Assembly (NCBI GenBank): GCA_944353735.1
Contig: CALVPU010000199.1
Location: 1 to 16,163 of the forward strand
DNA: 16,163 nt
Direction of reading: 5' to 3'
DNA from: an uncultured Eubacteriales bacterium
Lineage (GTDB): Bacteria; Bacillota; Clostridia; Christensenellales; Aristaeellaceae
The notes beneath the pieces were generated by a model. That model searched no databases. It saw nothing but the letters and a program-made list of their open reading frames with translations, and was not told where the DNA came from. The position numbers were made by a program, and so were the translations under genes. This document shows positions 1 through 7,512 of the stretch, in pieces; the stretch's first letter is position 1; each line of letters opens with the position of its first letter.

Positions 1-630
1 GAGGGCGGCAGCGGCGCGCCGGCGCGGCTCTGCGCCGGGCTGCTGCAGGCTGTCGCGAGTGAGCTCTCCGGCGCGGCGTTTGAGCAGCCCGACACGGTGC
101 GCACGGCGCTGCTCGACGCGACGTCGCTGGAGCGCGATGCCGTTCGCCTCGCCACCGCGCAGACGCCTGCCGACTGCACCGTCGCCGAGCTGTTTCACGC
201 CGACCACATGCCCACGGAATTCTCCACGGAATGGAACGCTCCGCAGCCGGTCGACGATCTGGCGCTGATCTCCGGTCCCGGCGAGACGCCGGTACTCTCG
301 TTCACCGCACGCGATGCAAACGCCGAGTACCTGCTCCTGCGCACAGTCGACGGACACACCGAAACCATCGCCGTGCTGACCGGCTCGCCCGGCGAGGCAA
401 TCCGCTTTGCGGACGAATCCCACGACCCGCGCCGCCGCGCGCGCTATTCCGTCCTGCCGCGGCACGCGGCGCTCTACGCGCGCGGCACGCTGCTCACGGG
501 CAACGAAAGCGCCGCCGTGGAATATTCCCCCGGCGGCGCGCTGGACTGGCTGTTCGGCTCCGGCGCGGCAAGCGCCACACCGGAGCCCGCGGAAATTGAG
601 GTCAACGAAGTTCAGTCGATGTTCGGCTGA
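1..630 (+). CDS. penicillin-binding protein, C-terminal part (5' end outside window)
   Basis: The frame is open from the first base and ends at TGA 628-630, leaving 209 residues of a truncated gene. It begins with EGGSGAPARLCAGLL, resembling the segment that follows the KTG box in class A penicillin-binding proteins, where a Gly-Gly stretch leads to an Ala-Pro and a helix. Further on, a Cys followed by AELFHADHMPTEFS resembles the family's late 'xxLFxxGxxPTE' segment. The remaining tail is acidic and Pro/Ala-rich and resembles nothing I recognise. If the call is right, the protein cross-links peptidoglycan outside the membrane. The catalytic Ser-x-x-Lys, Ser-x-Asn and KTG motifs lie upstream of the window, so class and activity cannot be judged. 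Its 3' end overlaps the convergent clpC stop by 19 bp. Confidence 0.66.
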   Translation, partial: EGGSGAPARLCAGLLQAVASELSGAAFEQPDTVRTALLDATSLERDAVRLATAQTPADCTVAELFHADHMPTEFSTEWNAPQPVDDLALISGPGETPVLSFTARDANAEYLLLRTVDGHTETIAVLTGSPGEAIRFADESHDPRRRARYSVLPRHAALYARGTLLTGNESAAVEYSPGGALDWLFGSGAASATPEPAEIEVNEVQSMFG

Positions 631-3089
631 CCAGCGGGCAGCAGCTCCCCGGCATCGCCCGACGGCAGCGATTCGGTCGTCTCGAAGGCGATCTCGCCGT
701 CGCGCGCGGTGGCGAGGACGTGGTCGCCGAGATGGACGCGGCCCATCAGGATCTCTTCGCTCAGCGCATCCTCGATCATGCGCTGGATCGCGCGGCGCAG
801 CGGACGCGCGCCGTACTGCAGGTCGGTGCCTTCGCGACTGATGAGCTTCATGGCGCTGTCGTCGACCGTCAGCTCGATGCCGCGCTCGGCAAGCCGCGCG
901 CACACCTGATCCGTCAGCAGGCGGGCGATGCGGTCGATCTCATCCTCAGTCAGCGCATGGAAGACGATGATCTCGTCCACGCGGTTGAGGAACTCCGGGC
1001 GGAAGATCTGCTTAACTTCGCCCATGATGTTCTCCTTCATGTTCTGATAGGACTTCTCCTCGCTGTCGCCGCCGCCGAAGCCCAGCGTGCGCTGCTTGCG
1101 AATGGTGTGCGCGCCGGCGTTGCTGGTCATGACGATGACGGTGTTCTTGAAGTCCACCACGCGGCCCTGACCGTCGGTCAGCCTGCCGTCCTCGAGGATC
1201 TGCAGCAACACGTTGAACACGTCGGGATGCGCCTTTTCAACCTCGTCGAACAGCAGCACCGAATACGGCTTGCGGCGCACGCGCTCGGTCAGCTGACCGC
1301 CTTCGTCGTGCCCGACGTAGCCCGGCGGCGAACCGATCATGCGCGACACGGAGTGCTTCTCCATGTATTCGGACATGTCGACGCGGATGAGGCTGTCGTC
1401 GTCGCCGAACAGCGCCTCGCCCAGCGCCTTGCACAATTCGGTCTTGCCGACGCCGGTCGGTCCCAGGAAGATAAACGAGCCGATCGGGCGGTTGGGGTCC
1501 TTGAGCCCCGCGCGGGCGCGGCGGACGGCGCGGGCGACCGCCTTCACCGCCTCGTCCTGACCGATAACGCGCTTGTGCAGCACTTCTTCCAGATGGATCA
1601 GCCGCTGCGCCTCGCCCTCCGTCATGCGGGCGACGGGGATGCCGGTCCACATGGAGACGATCGTGGCAACTTCTTCCTCGCCGACGGTCTCGCGATGGCT
1701 GTTGACCTGCTCCTCCCACTCGCGTCGGCAGGCGTCCATCTCGCTCTGCAGCTGCTTCTTGCGGTCGCGCAGGTTGGCGGCGAGCTCGAAGTCCTCGTGG
1801 TCGACGGCCTCCTGCGTCTCCTTGCTCAGCGCCTCGAGGCGCTGGCACTGGTCCTTCATGTCCGGCGGCGCAGTGAACGCCTTGATGCGCACGCGCGCCG
1901 CAGCCTCGTCGATCAGGTCGATGGCCTTGTCCGGCAGAAAGCGGTCGGGCAGATAGCGCGCCGAAAGGTTGACGGCGGCGCGAATGGCTTCGTCGGTAAT
2001 CGTCACGCGGTGATGCGCCTCATAGCGGTCGCGCAGGCCCATGAGGATGGCGACGGACTCGTCCTTCGACGGCCCGCCGACCTTCACCGGCTGGAAGCGG
2101 CGCTCCAGCGCGGCATCCTTCTCGATGTGCTTGCGGTACTCGCTGAGCGTGGTCGCGCCAATGCACTGTAGCTCGCCGCGCGCCAGCATCGGCTTTAAGA
2201 TGTTGGCGGCGTCCAGCGCACCCTCCGACGCGCCTGCGCCGCAGATGGTGTGCAGCTCGTCGATGAACAGTATGATGTTGCCCGCCTTCTTGATCTCCGC
2301 CATGGCGTTCTTCAGCCGCTCCTCGAATTCGCCGCGATACTTGGCGCCCGCCAGCATGCTGGCGAGATCGAGCGCCACCACGCGGCGCCCGCGCAGCAGT
2401 TCCGGCGTGTTGCCCGCCACGATCAGCTGCGCCAGTCCCTCGACGATCGACGACTTGCCGACGCCCGGCTCGCCGATCAGTACGGGATTGTTCTTGCGGC
2501 GGCGCGAGAGGATCTGAATGATCCGCTCGATCTCCGGACCGCGACCGATCACCGGATCCAGCTCGCCGTCGCGCGCCGCGCGGGTCAGGTCGCGGGAATA
2601 CTGGTCGATGATCGGCGTCTGCGGCGCGTCCACCTCATGCGCGGCGGGATCGTCGCTGCCAGAGAGGATGCGGAGCAAGTCCTCACGTGCCCGCGACAGG
2701 TCGACGCCCATCTTGATCAGCACGTGGGCGGCGACGCCCTCGCGCTCACGCATCAGCGCCAGCAGGATGTGCTCGGTGCTGACGTAATTCTGGTTCAGCT
2801 CGCGCGCTTCGCGCACGCTCTGCTCCAAAACCTTCTTGGTGCGCGGCGTGTAGACCATCTGACGGCCTTCGATTTTTTCCTCGCCGCGTCCGAGAATTTG
2901 AATGACCTCGGCGCGCACGGCGTCCAGCTCGATGCCCTTGAGCACCATAGCCGCCGCGCCGGGTTCGGTCAAGACGCCCAGCAGCAGGTGCTCCGTGCCC
3001 ACATAGGACCGACCGAGCTTGGCCGCCTCAACCTGAGCGGCGCGCAGCGCGCGCTGCCCACGATCGGTGAATTGCGCAAAATATGCCAT
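612..3089 (-). CDS. clpC: ClpC, AAA+ unfoldase of the ClpCP protease
   Basis: Hexameric ATPase that unfolds substrates, including phosphoarginine-marked ones, and feeds them to ClpP in the cytoplasm. The 825 residues show two Clp_N repeats (about 1-145), AAA1 with Walker A GEPGVGKS (206-213) and Walker B FIDELH (275-280), a UVR-type middle segment (about 423-454), and AAA2 with Walker A GPTGVGKT (543-550) and Walker B LLFDEVEKA (612-620). The two glutamates that bind phosphoarginine in B. subtilis ClpC (E32, E106) align with E33 in GTEHLLLG and E106 in STEHILL. LGF at 669-671 fits the ClpP-docking tripeptide. The start has GGAGGA 7 bp upstream, and mcsB ends 28 bp before it. Last gene of the ctsR operon. 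AAA1 Walker A ends in Ser rather than Thr, which is conservative. No terminator is visible before the overlap with the convergent PBP gene. Confidence 0.98.
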   Translation of the reverse strand: MAYFAQFTDRGQRALRAAQVEAAKLGRSYVGTEHLLLGVLTEPGAAAMVLKGIELDAVRAEVIQILGRGEEKIEGRQMVYTPRTKKVLEQSVREARELNQNYVSTEHILLALMREREGVAAHVLIKMGVDLSRAREDLLRILSGSDDPAAHEVDAPQTPIIDQYSRDLTRAARDGELDPVIGRGPEIERIIQILSRRRKNNPVLIGEPGVGKSSIVEGLAQLIVAGNTPELLRGRRVVALDLASMLAGAKYRGEFEERLKNAMAEIKKAGNIILFIDELHTICGAGASEGALDAANILKPMLARGELQCIGATTLSEYRKHIEKDAALERRFQPVKVGGPSKDESVAILMGLRDRYEAHHRVTITDEAIRAAVNLSARYLPDRFLPDKAIDLIDEAAARVRIKAFTAPPDMKDQCQRLEALSKETQEAVDHEDFELAANLRDRKKQLQSEMDACRREWEEQVNSHRETVGEEEVATIVSMWTGIPVARMTEGEAQRLIHLEEVLHKRVIGQDEAVKAVARAVRRARAGLKDPNRPIGSFIFLGPTGVGKTELCKALGEALFGDDDSLIRVDMSEYMEKHSVSRMIGSPPGYVGHDEGGQLTERVRRKPYSVLLFDEVEKAHPDVFNVLLQILEDGRLTDGQGRVVDFKNTVIVMTSNAGAHTIRKQRTLGFGGGDSEEKSYQNMKENIMGEVKQIFRPEFLNRVDEIIVFHALTEDEIDRIARLLTDQVCARLAERGIELTVDDSAMKLISREGTDLQYGARPLRRAIQRMIEDALSEEILMGRVHLGDHVLATARDGEIAFETTESLPSGDAGELLPAGQPNID

Positions 3090-3117
3090 AGGATTCCTCC
3101 ATAGATTTCGATAGATT

Positions 3118-4143
3118 CTACTTGGACACGAGCCTCGTCAGCTCTTCGCGCAGGATCTTCGCGCGCAGGATCTCCGCCTCGCGGTCGCTGATGAGCTTGC
3201 CCGCCTTCACGCCCAGCGAGCCCGGCTGGACGTCCATCATCAGCACGTCCAGCGCCGGCAGCGGCGCGTGCAGGTAACCCATGCTCGCCGCGTAGCGGAT
3301 ATCCGAATAGCGGCGCATGAATTCCTTCGTCGACATCAGACGCGCGTACATCAGTTCGCCCCACGAGCGCATCAGTGCATCCTGTAGCTGCATCATGTCG
3401 CGCTTTTCGGCGGCCTCGCGCATGGCGCGCTCGTGACCGACGATCTGCTGCGTCGCCGCGGTCAGCGAGCGGACAACGTCCTCCTCGCTGCGCCCCAGCG
3501 TCGCCTGATTGGAAATCTGATACAGGTGCCCGCGCGCGGTGGTGCCTTCGCCATAGAGCCCGCGGATGGTCAGCCCCAGCTTCGCCACCGCCTGCATCAC
3601 TGCGCCCATCTGACCGCCGCCGGACAGAGCCGGCAGATGCAGCACCACCGAACAGCGCATGCCGGTGCCCGTGTTCGCGGGGCACGCCGTCAAAAAGCCC
3701 AGCTGGCTGTCGAAGGCGAACGGGACCTTCTCGCCCACCGATTCGTCCAATCCCAGCGCCAGCTCCGCCGCGCGCTCGAGCTGAAGTCCCGGCAGCAGCC
3801 CCTGAAAGCGGACGTGGTCTTCCTCGTTGAGCATCACCGTCGCGGTGCCGTCGGCGGAGACCATCGCCGCCGAGCGGTCCGCGTACTTGAGCAGGTCGTA
3901 GCTGATCAGGTGATGCTCCACTAGGCGGGAACGCGCGTCCTGTTCCAGCTCACCTATGCGCAAGAGCGAAAACGACTGACCGCCGGAGCCGCGAAACACC
4001 GCGTCCGACGTGCGCGCGACGACCTCCTCGGCGTACTCGCGCGTCAGCTTGGGCGAAAACGGCAGGTCGTCATAGTTGCGCGAAAGGCGCACGCGGCTGG
4101 AGATGACGACGTCCTGTTCGGGCGCCTGCAGGTACTCAACCAT
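3118..4143 (-). CDS. mcsB: McsB, protein-arginine kinase
   Basis: Phosphorylates arginine side chains of damaged proteins, and of CtsR, so that ClpCP degrades them. At 341 residues it is slightly shorter than B. subtilis McsB (363). Phosphagen-kinase signatures are intact: VVISSRVRLSRN (12-23), NEEDHVR (106-112), the catalytic-loop Cys154 in TACPANTGTGMR, and GLYGEGTTARGHLYQISNQ (195-213) with Glu199 at the conserved acidic position. The C-terminal helix (about 318-341) is rich in Arg and Glu, where the regulatory phosphoarginine pocket lies in the family. The gene starts inside the end of mcsA (8-bp overlap, 4136-4143), with GAGG 5 bp upstream, so the two are probably translationally coupled. 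Third gene of the ctsR-mcsA-mcsB-clpC operon. Confidence 0.97.
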   Translation of the reverse strand: MVEYLQAPEQDVVISSRVRLSRNYDDLPFSPKLTREYAEEVVARTSDAVFRGSGGQSFSLLRIGELEQDARSRLVEHHLISYDLLKYADRSAAMVSADGTATVMLNEEDHVRFQGLLPGLQLERAAELALGLDESVGEKVPFAFDSQLGFLTACPANTGTGMRCSVVLHLPALSGGGQMGAVMQAVAKLGLTIRGLYGEGTTARGHLYQISNQATLGRSEEDVVRSLTAATQQIVGHERAMREAAEKRDMMQLQDALMRSWGELMYARLMSTKEFMRRYSDIRYAASMGYLHAPLPALDVLMMDVQPGSLGVKAGKLISDREAEILRAKILREELTRLVSK

Positions 4144-4726
4144 CGACCTCGCCCCCCTTCCCGTCCTCGGAAACGATCCGCCGCGGCGGCTCGACCTTGA
4201 TGTCAGACGGCTTCTCCTGTTCGGCGAGCTGGGCGTTCAGCGCGCGAATGGCGTCGCGCAGCTTCGCCGCCTGCTCGTATTCCTCCATCTCGATCGCCCG
4301 CTTCAGCCGCTGCTTGAGCCGGTCGATGTTCATGCGGATCGAGACGCCGCTGCGCACGCCGCCGGGAATGCGTCCGGCGTGCTGGGTATTGCCATGGATG
4401 CGCTGCAAGAGCGCGTCCAGCGGCTGGCGGAAGGTCTTGTAGCAGTTGGCGCAGCCGAGCATGCCGCACTTCTGGAACTCCGCGTACGTCATGCCGCACT
4501 GCTCGCACTGCAGCTCTCCGGGCGTGTCGTCCGCTTCCGCGCGCTCGCGCCCGCCCTCAAGAATGCTGTTGAGGATGCCTGCCAGATTGGAAAAGTCGAT
4601 TCCCGGCAGCTGTTTTTGATATTTCGCCATGCACACCGGGCAGAGATTGCGCTCCGTGCGCACGTCGTTGGTGATCGTCATCAGATGAAATTTTGCGGGC
4701 CGGATGCCGCACTCCTCGCACATCAT
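4136..4726 (-). CDS. mcsA: McsA, zinc-binding activator of McsB
   Basis: Cytoplasmic activator of the arginine kinase McsB. Its 196 residues carry paired cysteines at C3/C6, C29/C32, C74/C77 and C92/C95 (CEEC, CPVC, CEQC, CANC), the treble zinc-finger-like pattern of McsA, plus an extra Cys87. The C-terminal part from about residue 132 is a UVR domain (LKRAIEMEEYEQAAKLRD), the same type of segment as in ClpC. Two adjacent ATGs (4726 and 4723) could serve. The first forms an ATGA overlap with the ctsR stop and has GGGAGGG at a suitable distance, so I chose it; the second would give 195 residues. Coupling on both sides (4 bp with ctsR, 8 bp with mcsB) implies co-translation. Confidence 0.96.
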   Translation of the reverse strand: MMCEECGIRPAKFHLMTITNDVRTERNLCPVCMAKYQKQLPGIDFSNLAGILNSILEGGRERAEADDTPGELQCEQCGMTYAEFQKCGMLGCANCYKTFRQPLDALLQRIHGNTQHAGRIPGGVRSGVSIRMNIDRLKQRLKRAIEMEEYEQAAKLRDAIRALNAQLAEQEKPSDIKVEPPRRIVSEDGKGGEVDG

Positions 4727-5199
4727 TTGCGATTCCCTCCCTCGATATTTCGGAAGACCTGCATCAGCATATTCCGCAGCACCGCCGCGCGAAGCACGTT
4801 CTTGGCATTGATCGGCAGCGCCAGCGCGTTGCGCGCCGTGCCCGCGCGCATCAGCGCCGCCTCGTTGCGCGTCACGAGATGCAGATCCGTCAGATGGGCG
4901 ATGATGGCGTTCGCCGTCTCCTCGTCGACGGAATTGCCCACCCGATCGAGCAGCGACTCCAGCAGATTGTCCTCGTCCTGCGCCTGAATGCGCACGATGC
5001 GCACGTATCCGCCGCCGCCGCGCCGCGATTCGATGATGTATCCGTGGTCCACCGAAAACCGCGTCGCCAACACGTAGTTGATCTGGGACGGCGCGCAACC
5101 GAAATGCTGCGCCAGTTCGTTTCGCCTCAGCTCGATGTGCGTATCGTCGCACATCAGATCCTTGATAAAGTGTTCTATGTTATCGCTGAGCTGCGCCAT
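4723..5199 (-). CDS. ctsR: CtsR, heat-shock transcriptional repressor
   Basis: Dimeric winged-helix repressor of class III heat-shock genes. It binds tandem heptads and releases DNA on heat stress or when targeted by McsB/ClpCP. The 158-residue product has a helix-turn-helix region (about 24-50) followed by the wing SRRGGGGYVRI (58-68); the four-glycine turn is the element reported as the temperature sensor in Bacillus/Geobacillus CtsR. The C-terminal dimer domain follows from about 75. The start at 5199 (MAQLSDNIEHF) is chosen over an upstream in-frame start at 5244 because GGAGG lies 8 bp before it and because the operator and -10 lie between the two. It probably autoregulates through the operator at 5214-5230. 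Confidence 0.97.
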   Translation of the reverse strand: MAQLSDNIEHFIKDLMCDDTHIELRRNELAQHFGCAPSQINYVLATRFSVDHGYIIESRRGGGGYVRIVRIQAQDEDNLLESLLDRVGNSVDEETANAIIAHLTDLHLVTRNEAALMRAGTARNALALPINAKNVLRAAVLRNMLMQVFRNIEGGNRK

Positions 5200-5213
5200 G
5201 ATCTCGCCTCCAG

Positions 5214-5230
5214 TTTGACCATCTTTGACT
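5214..5230 (-). promoter_or_regulatory. CtsR operator (tandem heptad)
   Basis: Read on the minus strand the site is AGTCAAA-GAT-GGTCAAA, a perfect match to the known CtsR consensus of two (A/G)GTCAAA heptads separated by three bases. It begins 2 bp downstream of the ctsR -10 box, so bound CtsR would cover the transcription start. This places the whole ctsR-mcsA-mcsB-clpC unit under CtsR autoregulation. Confidence 0.96.
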
Positions 5231-5232
5231 TT

Positions 5233-5261
5233 ATTATAGCGCACCTCGACGCTGAATGCAA
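5233..5261 (-). promoter_or_regulatory. sigma-A promoter of ctsR operon
   Basis: Minus strand: -10 TATAAT (5233-5238, exact) and -35 TTGCAT (5256-5261, 3 of 6) with a 17-bp spacer. The next bases downstream are the CtsR heptads. Transcription should start near 5226, about 26 nt before the ctsR ATG. Confidence 0.85.
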
Positions 5262-5286
5262 GCGGAAAATTCTGCTTTCTGCAAGT

Positions 5287-6006
5287 TTATTTCCAATTAT
5301 TTCCAAATTTTTCCAAAAAACGCCATGCGATCGCCGCCGCAAGCTCCGCCGCGCGCGGCGCAAAACTGCCAAACTCCTCGCCGTGGGCGCCGTCGGTGGC
5401 GTCGGAAACGGCGCGGACGATGCCGCACGGCACGCGGTGCACATAGCAGACCTGCGCAATGGCGGCGCTCTCCTGATCGCAGGTCAGCGCGCCGAACCTC
5501 TCGGCAATGGCGCGTTTTTCCGCCGCTGCGGTGAGAAAGCGGTCGCCCGTCGCCGCGCGCCCCGGCAGCGCGCGAATGCCGCATGCTGCCGCCGCGTCCA
5601 GCAGCCCGGCGGCAACGCCGGCGTCGCACGGCAGAGACACGCGCTCGATCGTCGAAATCATGCCCGGCGGATCGCCAAGCGCCGTGGTATCCACATCGTA
5701 CTGCACGCAGTCGCGCGCGATCAGCGCGTCGAGCAGTCCGAGCGCGCCCGTCAGGCTGCCGCCGACGCCCGTGTGCAACACCAGCGCCGGCGCGCAGCGC
5801 TCGATCAGCGCCTGCGCCGCCATGGCGGCGTTGACCTTGCCGACGCCGCACTGCATCGCAACCACCGGCACGCCGAACGCCGTTCCGCAATGGAACGCGA
5901 ACGGACCCAAGTCCTCACAGCGCACATCCTGCATGCGCTGCAGATAGGGTGCGACCTCCATCGGCATTGCGCCGACCAGAGCGACCGGTCCGCAAACCCG
6001 TCCCAT
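5287..6006 (-). CDS. mtnN: 5'-methylthioadenosine/S-adenosylhomocysteine nucleosidase
   Basis: Hydrolyses the N-glycosidic bond of methylthioadenosine and S-adenosylhomocysteine, releasing adenine in SAM recycling. 239 residues against 232 in E. coli. Visible landmarks are VGAMPMEV (11-18) with E17 at the position of E. coli E12, GVGKVNAA (54-61), TGVGG (79-83), ATGDRFL (152-158), QESAAIAQV (178-186) with E179 at E. coli E174, and VSD (200-202) with D202 at E. coli D197, so all three catalytic positions are kept. The usual Met before the ribose-contacting Glu is Gln178, and the usual TAFG is TALG, so substrate preference could differ. GGAGGAGG lies 8 bp before the ATG. The gene begins 3 bp after the ispDF stop. 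Another nucleosidase of the PNP/UDP superfamily is the main alternative. Confidence 0.86.
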   Translation of the reverse strand: MGRVCGPVALVGAMPMEVAPYLQRMQDVRCEDLGPFAFHCGTAFGVPVVAMQCGVGKVNAAMAAQALIERCAPALVLHTGVGGSLTGALGLLDALIARDCVQYDVDTTALGDPPGMISTIERVSLPCDAGVAAGLLDAAAACGIRALPGRAATGDRFLTAAAEKRAIAERFGALTCDQESAAIAQVCYVHRVPCGIVRAVSDATDGAHGEEFGSFAPRAAELAAAIAWRFLEKFGNNWK

Positions 6007-6009
6007 CGC

Positions 6010-7155
6010 TCACACCTCCTCCAGCAACGCTGCCGCCTGCGCCGAAATGCCGCGCTCTTCGCCCTCGAAACCCAATCGCTCGGTGGTCGTCGCCTTGACG
6101 TTGACGGCGTCCGTGCACAGCGCTGCGGCGAGGTTTTCGCGCATGCGCGGTATGTAGCCTGCCAGCTTCGGACGCTGCGCGACGATGGTCACGTCGGCAT
6201 TGACGACGCGAAACCCCTTCCCGCGCACAAGGCGCATCACCTCGGCGAGCAATTTCATGGAGGAAATGCCCGCATAGGCGGGATCGCTGTCCGGGAAATG
6301 CCGACCGATGTCGCCCTCGCCCAACGCGCCGAGCAGCGCGTCCATCAACGCATGCACCGCGACGTCGGCGTCCGAATGCCCGTCCAGCCCTTTTTCGTGC
6401 GGCACATCCACGCCGCAGAGCACCAGACGGCGTCCCTCGCACAAGCGATGGACGTCGTACCCCGAGCCGACGCGCATCGCGCGGTGCCGCAGCCCATCAA
6501 AATCCGCTTTCGTGGTCAATTTCCGATTCACCTCCGCGCCCGGCGCCGTGACCAGGCGCACCGAGCCATACATGCGCTCGAACAGCGCCGCGTCATCCGT
6601 TGCATCCCAGTTTTCCGCCTCGGCGCGCGCATGCGCCGCCAGCAGCCGCGCGCAATCGAACGCCTGCGGCGTCTGCACCGCCCGCAGCGCCGCGCGGTCG
6701 AGCGTCTCCACTGCGCCGTCGGGCCGCACGCGCTTGATCGTATCCGTCACCGGCGTACAGATCACGCCGCTGCCGTATGCGCGCGCCGAATCGAGCGTCG
6801 CCTGTACGACTTCCGGCGACACGAACGGTCGCGCGGCATCGTGCACTGCGACGATTCCGACGCCCGCCGGCAGCGCACGCAACCCGTTGTACACCGATCT
6901 GCGCCGGCAGTCGCCGCCGAACACGACGCGCCGCACCAGCGGATTTTCACCTTCCCGCGCGACCAGCGCGTGGTACTCCGCCGCGTCCGCCTCGGCGATC
7001 ACCACGACCAGCCCGTCAAACGCCGCCGCGCCCGCCAACGCGTCGAGGCAGCGCGACAACACAGACCTGCCGTCAACGGGAAAGAATACCTTGTTTCGCC
7101 CCAATCCCGCGCGCTCGCCCCTGCCGGCGGCGACGACGATTCCCCAGGCGCTCAT
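6010..7155 (-). CDS. ispDF: bifunctional IspD/IspF (MEP-pathway fusion)
   Basis: Carries two steps of the non-mevalonate isoprenoid pathway: cytidylyl transfer to MEP (IspD) and cyclisation to MEcPP (IspF). Residues 1 to about 224 are IspD: AAGRGERAG (9-17), with R15 and K22 matching the catalytic R20/K27 of E. coli, HDAARPFV (105-112), TPVTDTIK (134-141) and QTPQAF (161-166). Residues from about 226 are IspF: VGSGYDVHRL (229-238) and GHSDADVAVHALMDALLGA (259-277), giving the metal ligands D234, H236 and H268, then FPDSD (287-291) and the late KATTTERLGF (354-363). The frame is continuous and the linker short, so this is a real fusion. The ATG overlaps the rqcP stop (ATGA) and no Shine-Dalgarno is obvious, which suggests translational coupling. 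Confidence 0.96.
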   Translation of the reverse strand: MSAWGIVVAAGRGERAGLGRNKVFFPVDGRSVLSRCLDALAGAAAFDGLVVVIAEADAAEYHALVAREGENPLVRRVVFGGDCRRRSVYNGLRALPAGVGIVAVHDAARPFVSPEVVQATLDSARAYGSGVICTPVTDTIKRVRPDGAVETLDRAALRAVQTPQAFDCARLLAAHARAEAENWDATDDAALFERMYGSVRLVTAPGAEVNRKLTTKADFDGLRHRAMRVGSGYDVHRLCEGRRLVLCGVDVPHEKGLDGHSDADVAVHALMDALLGALGEGDIGRHFPDSDPAYAGISSMKLLAEVMRLVRGKGFRVVNADVTIVAQRPKLAGYIPRMRENLAAALCTDAVNVKATTTERLGFEGEERGISAQAAALLEEV

Positions 7156-7451
7156 GACAGCGCGCGGTACATGTCCGCCGCGTCCTGCTTCGCCGCGTGC
7201 TCGGCGATGGACAGGATCTCATACTCGCTGTACTTCTCGCCAAAGCGGATGCCGAGCACATCGCCGACGCGCACGTCCGTGCCAGGCTTGGCTTCCTTGC
7301 CGTTGACGGTCACATGTCCGGTGGAACAGGCATCGTTGGCGACGCTGCGCCGCTTGATGATGCGCGATATTTTCAGAAATTTATCCAGCCGGATCGCCGT
7401 CGGCGCAACGCGTTCCACCGGCTTGCGCGCTTCAATGACCTTTCTGCTCAT
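7152..7451 (-). CDS. rqcP: RqcP (YabO), S4-domain ribosome quality-control factor
   Basis: Small RNA-binding protein of the Hsp15/RqcP family; in B. subtilis RqcP works with RqcH to add alanine tails to nascent chains on stalled 50S subunits. The S4 domain spans about 20-80: IRLDKFLKISRIIKRR (20-35), then HVTVNGKEAKPGTDVRVGD (46-64) and IRFGEKY (68-74), very close to B. subtilis YabO. The family C-terminal ending AADMYRAL is also present. It is 99 residues, with about 19 extra N-terminal residues; the only Met is the first one, and AGGAGG stands 10 bp before it, so the extension seems genuine. No good promoter is visible upstream, and read-through from hup is likely. The stop overlaps the ispDF start. 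Confidence 0.93.
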   Translation of the reverse strand: MSRKVIEARKPVERVAPTAIRLDKFLKISRIIKRRSVANDACSTGHVTVNGKEAKPGTDVRVGDVLGIRFGEKYSEYEILSIAEHAAKQDAADMYRALS

Positions 7452-7473
7452 GGAAAAAACGCCTCCTATGTAT

Positions 7474-7499
7474 AAAAAAACGTTCCCTTACGCGGGCAC
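7474..7499 (-). terminator. possible weak second terminator before rqcP
   Basis: On the minus strand GTGCCC-GCGTAA-GGGAAC can form a short hairpin (five pairs with one mismatch), followed by G and a run of seven T (7480-7474). The stem is weak, so this is tentative. It lies immediately 5' of the rqcP Shine-Dalgarno and would matter mainly as part of the hairpin ladder described in the findings. Confidence 0.35.
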
Positions 7500-7512
7500 A
7501 ACTGCCCTTTTC

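Noticed and set aside
720..2171. A 483-codon open frame on the plus strand
   Set aside because: Antisense shadow of clpC; it mirrors conserved ClpC codons and has no family signature.
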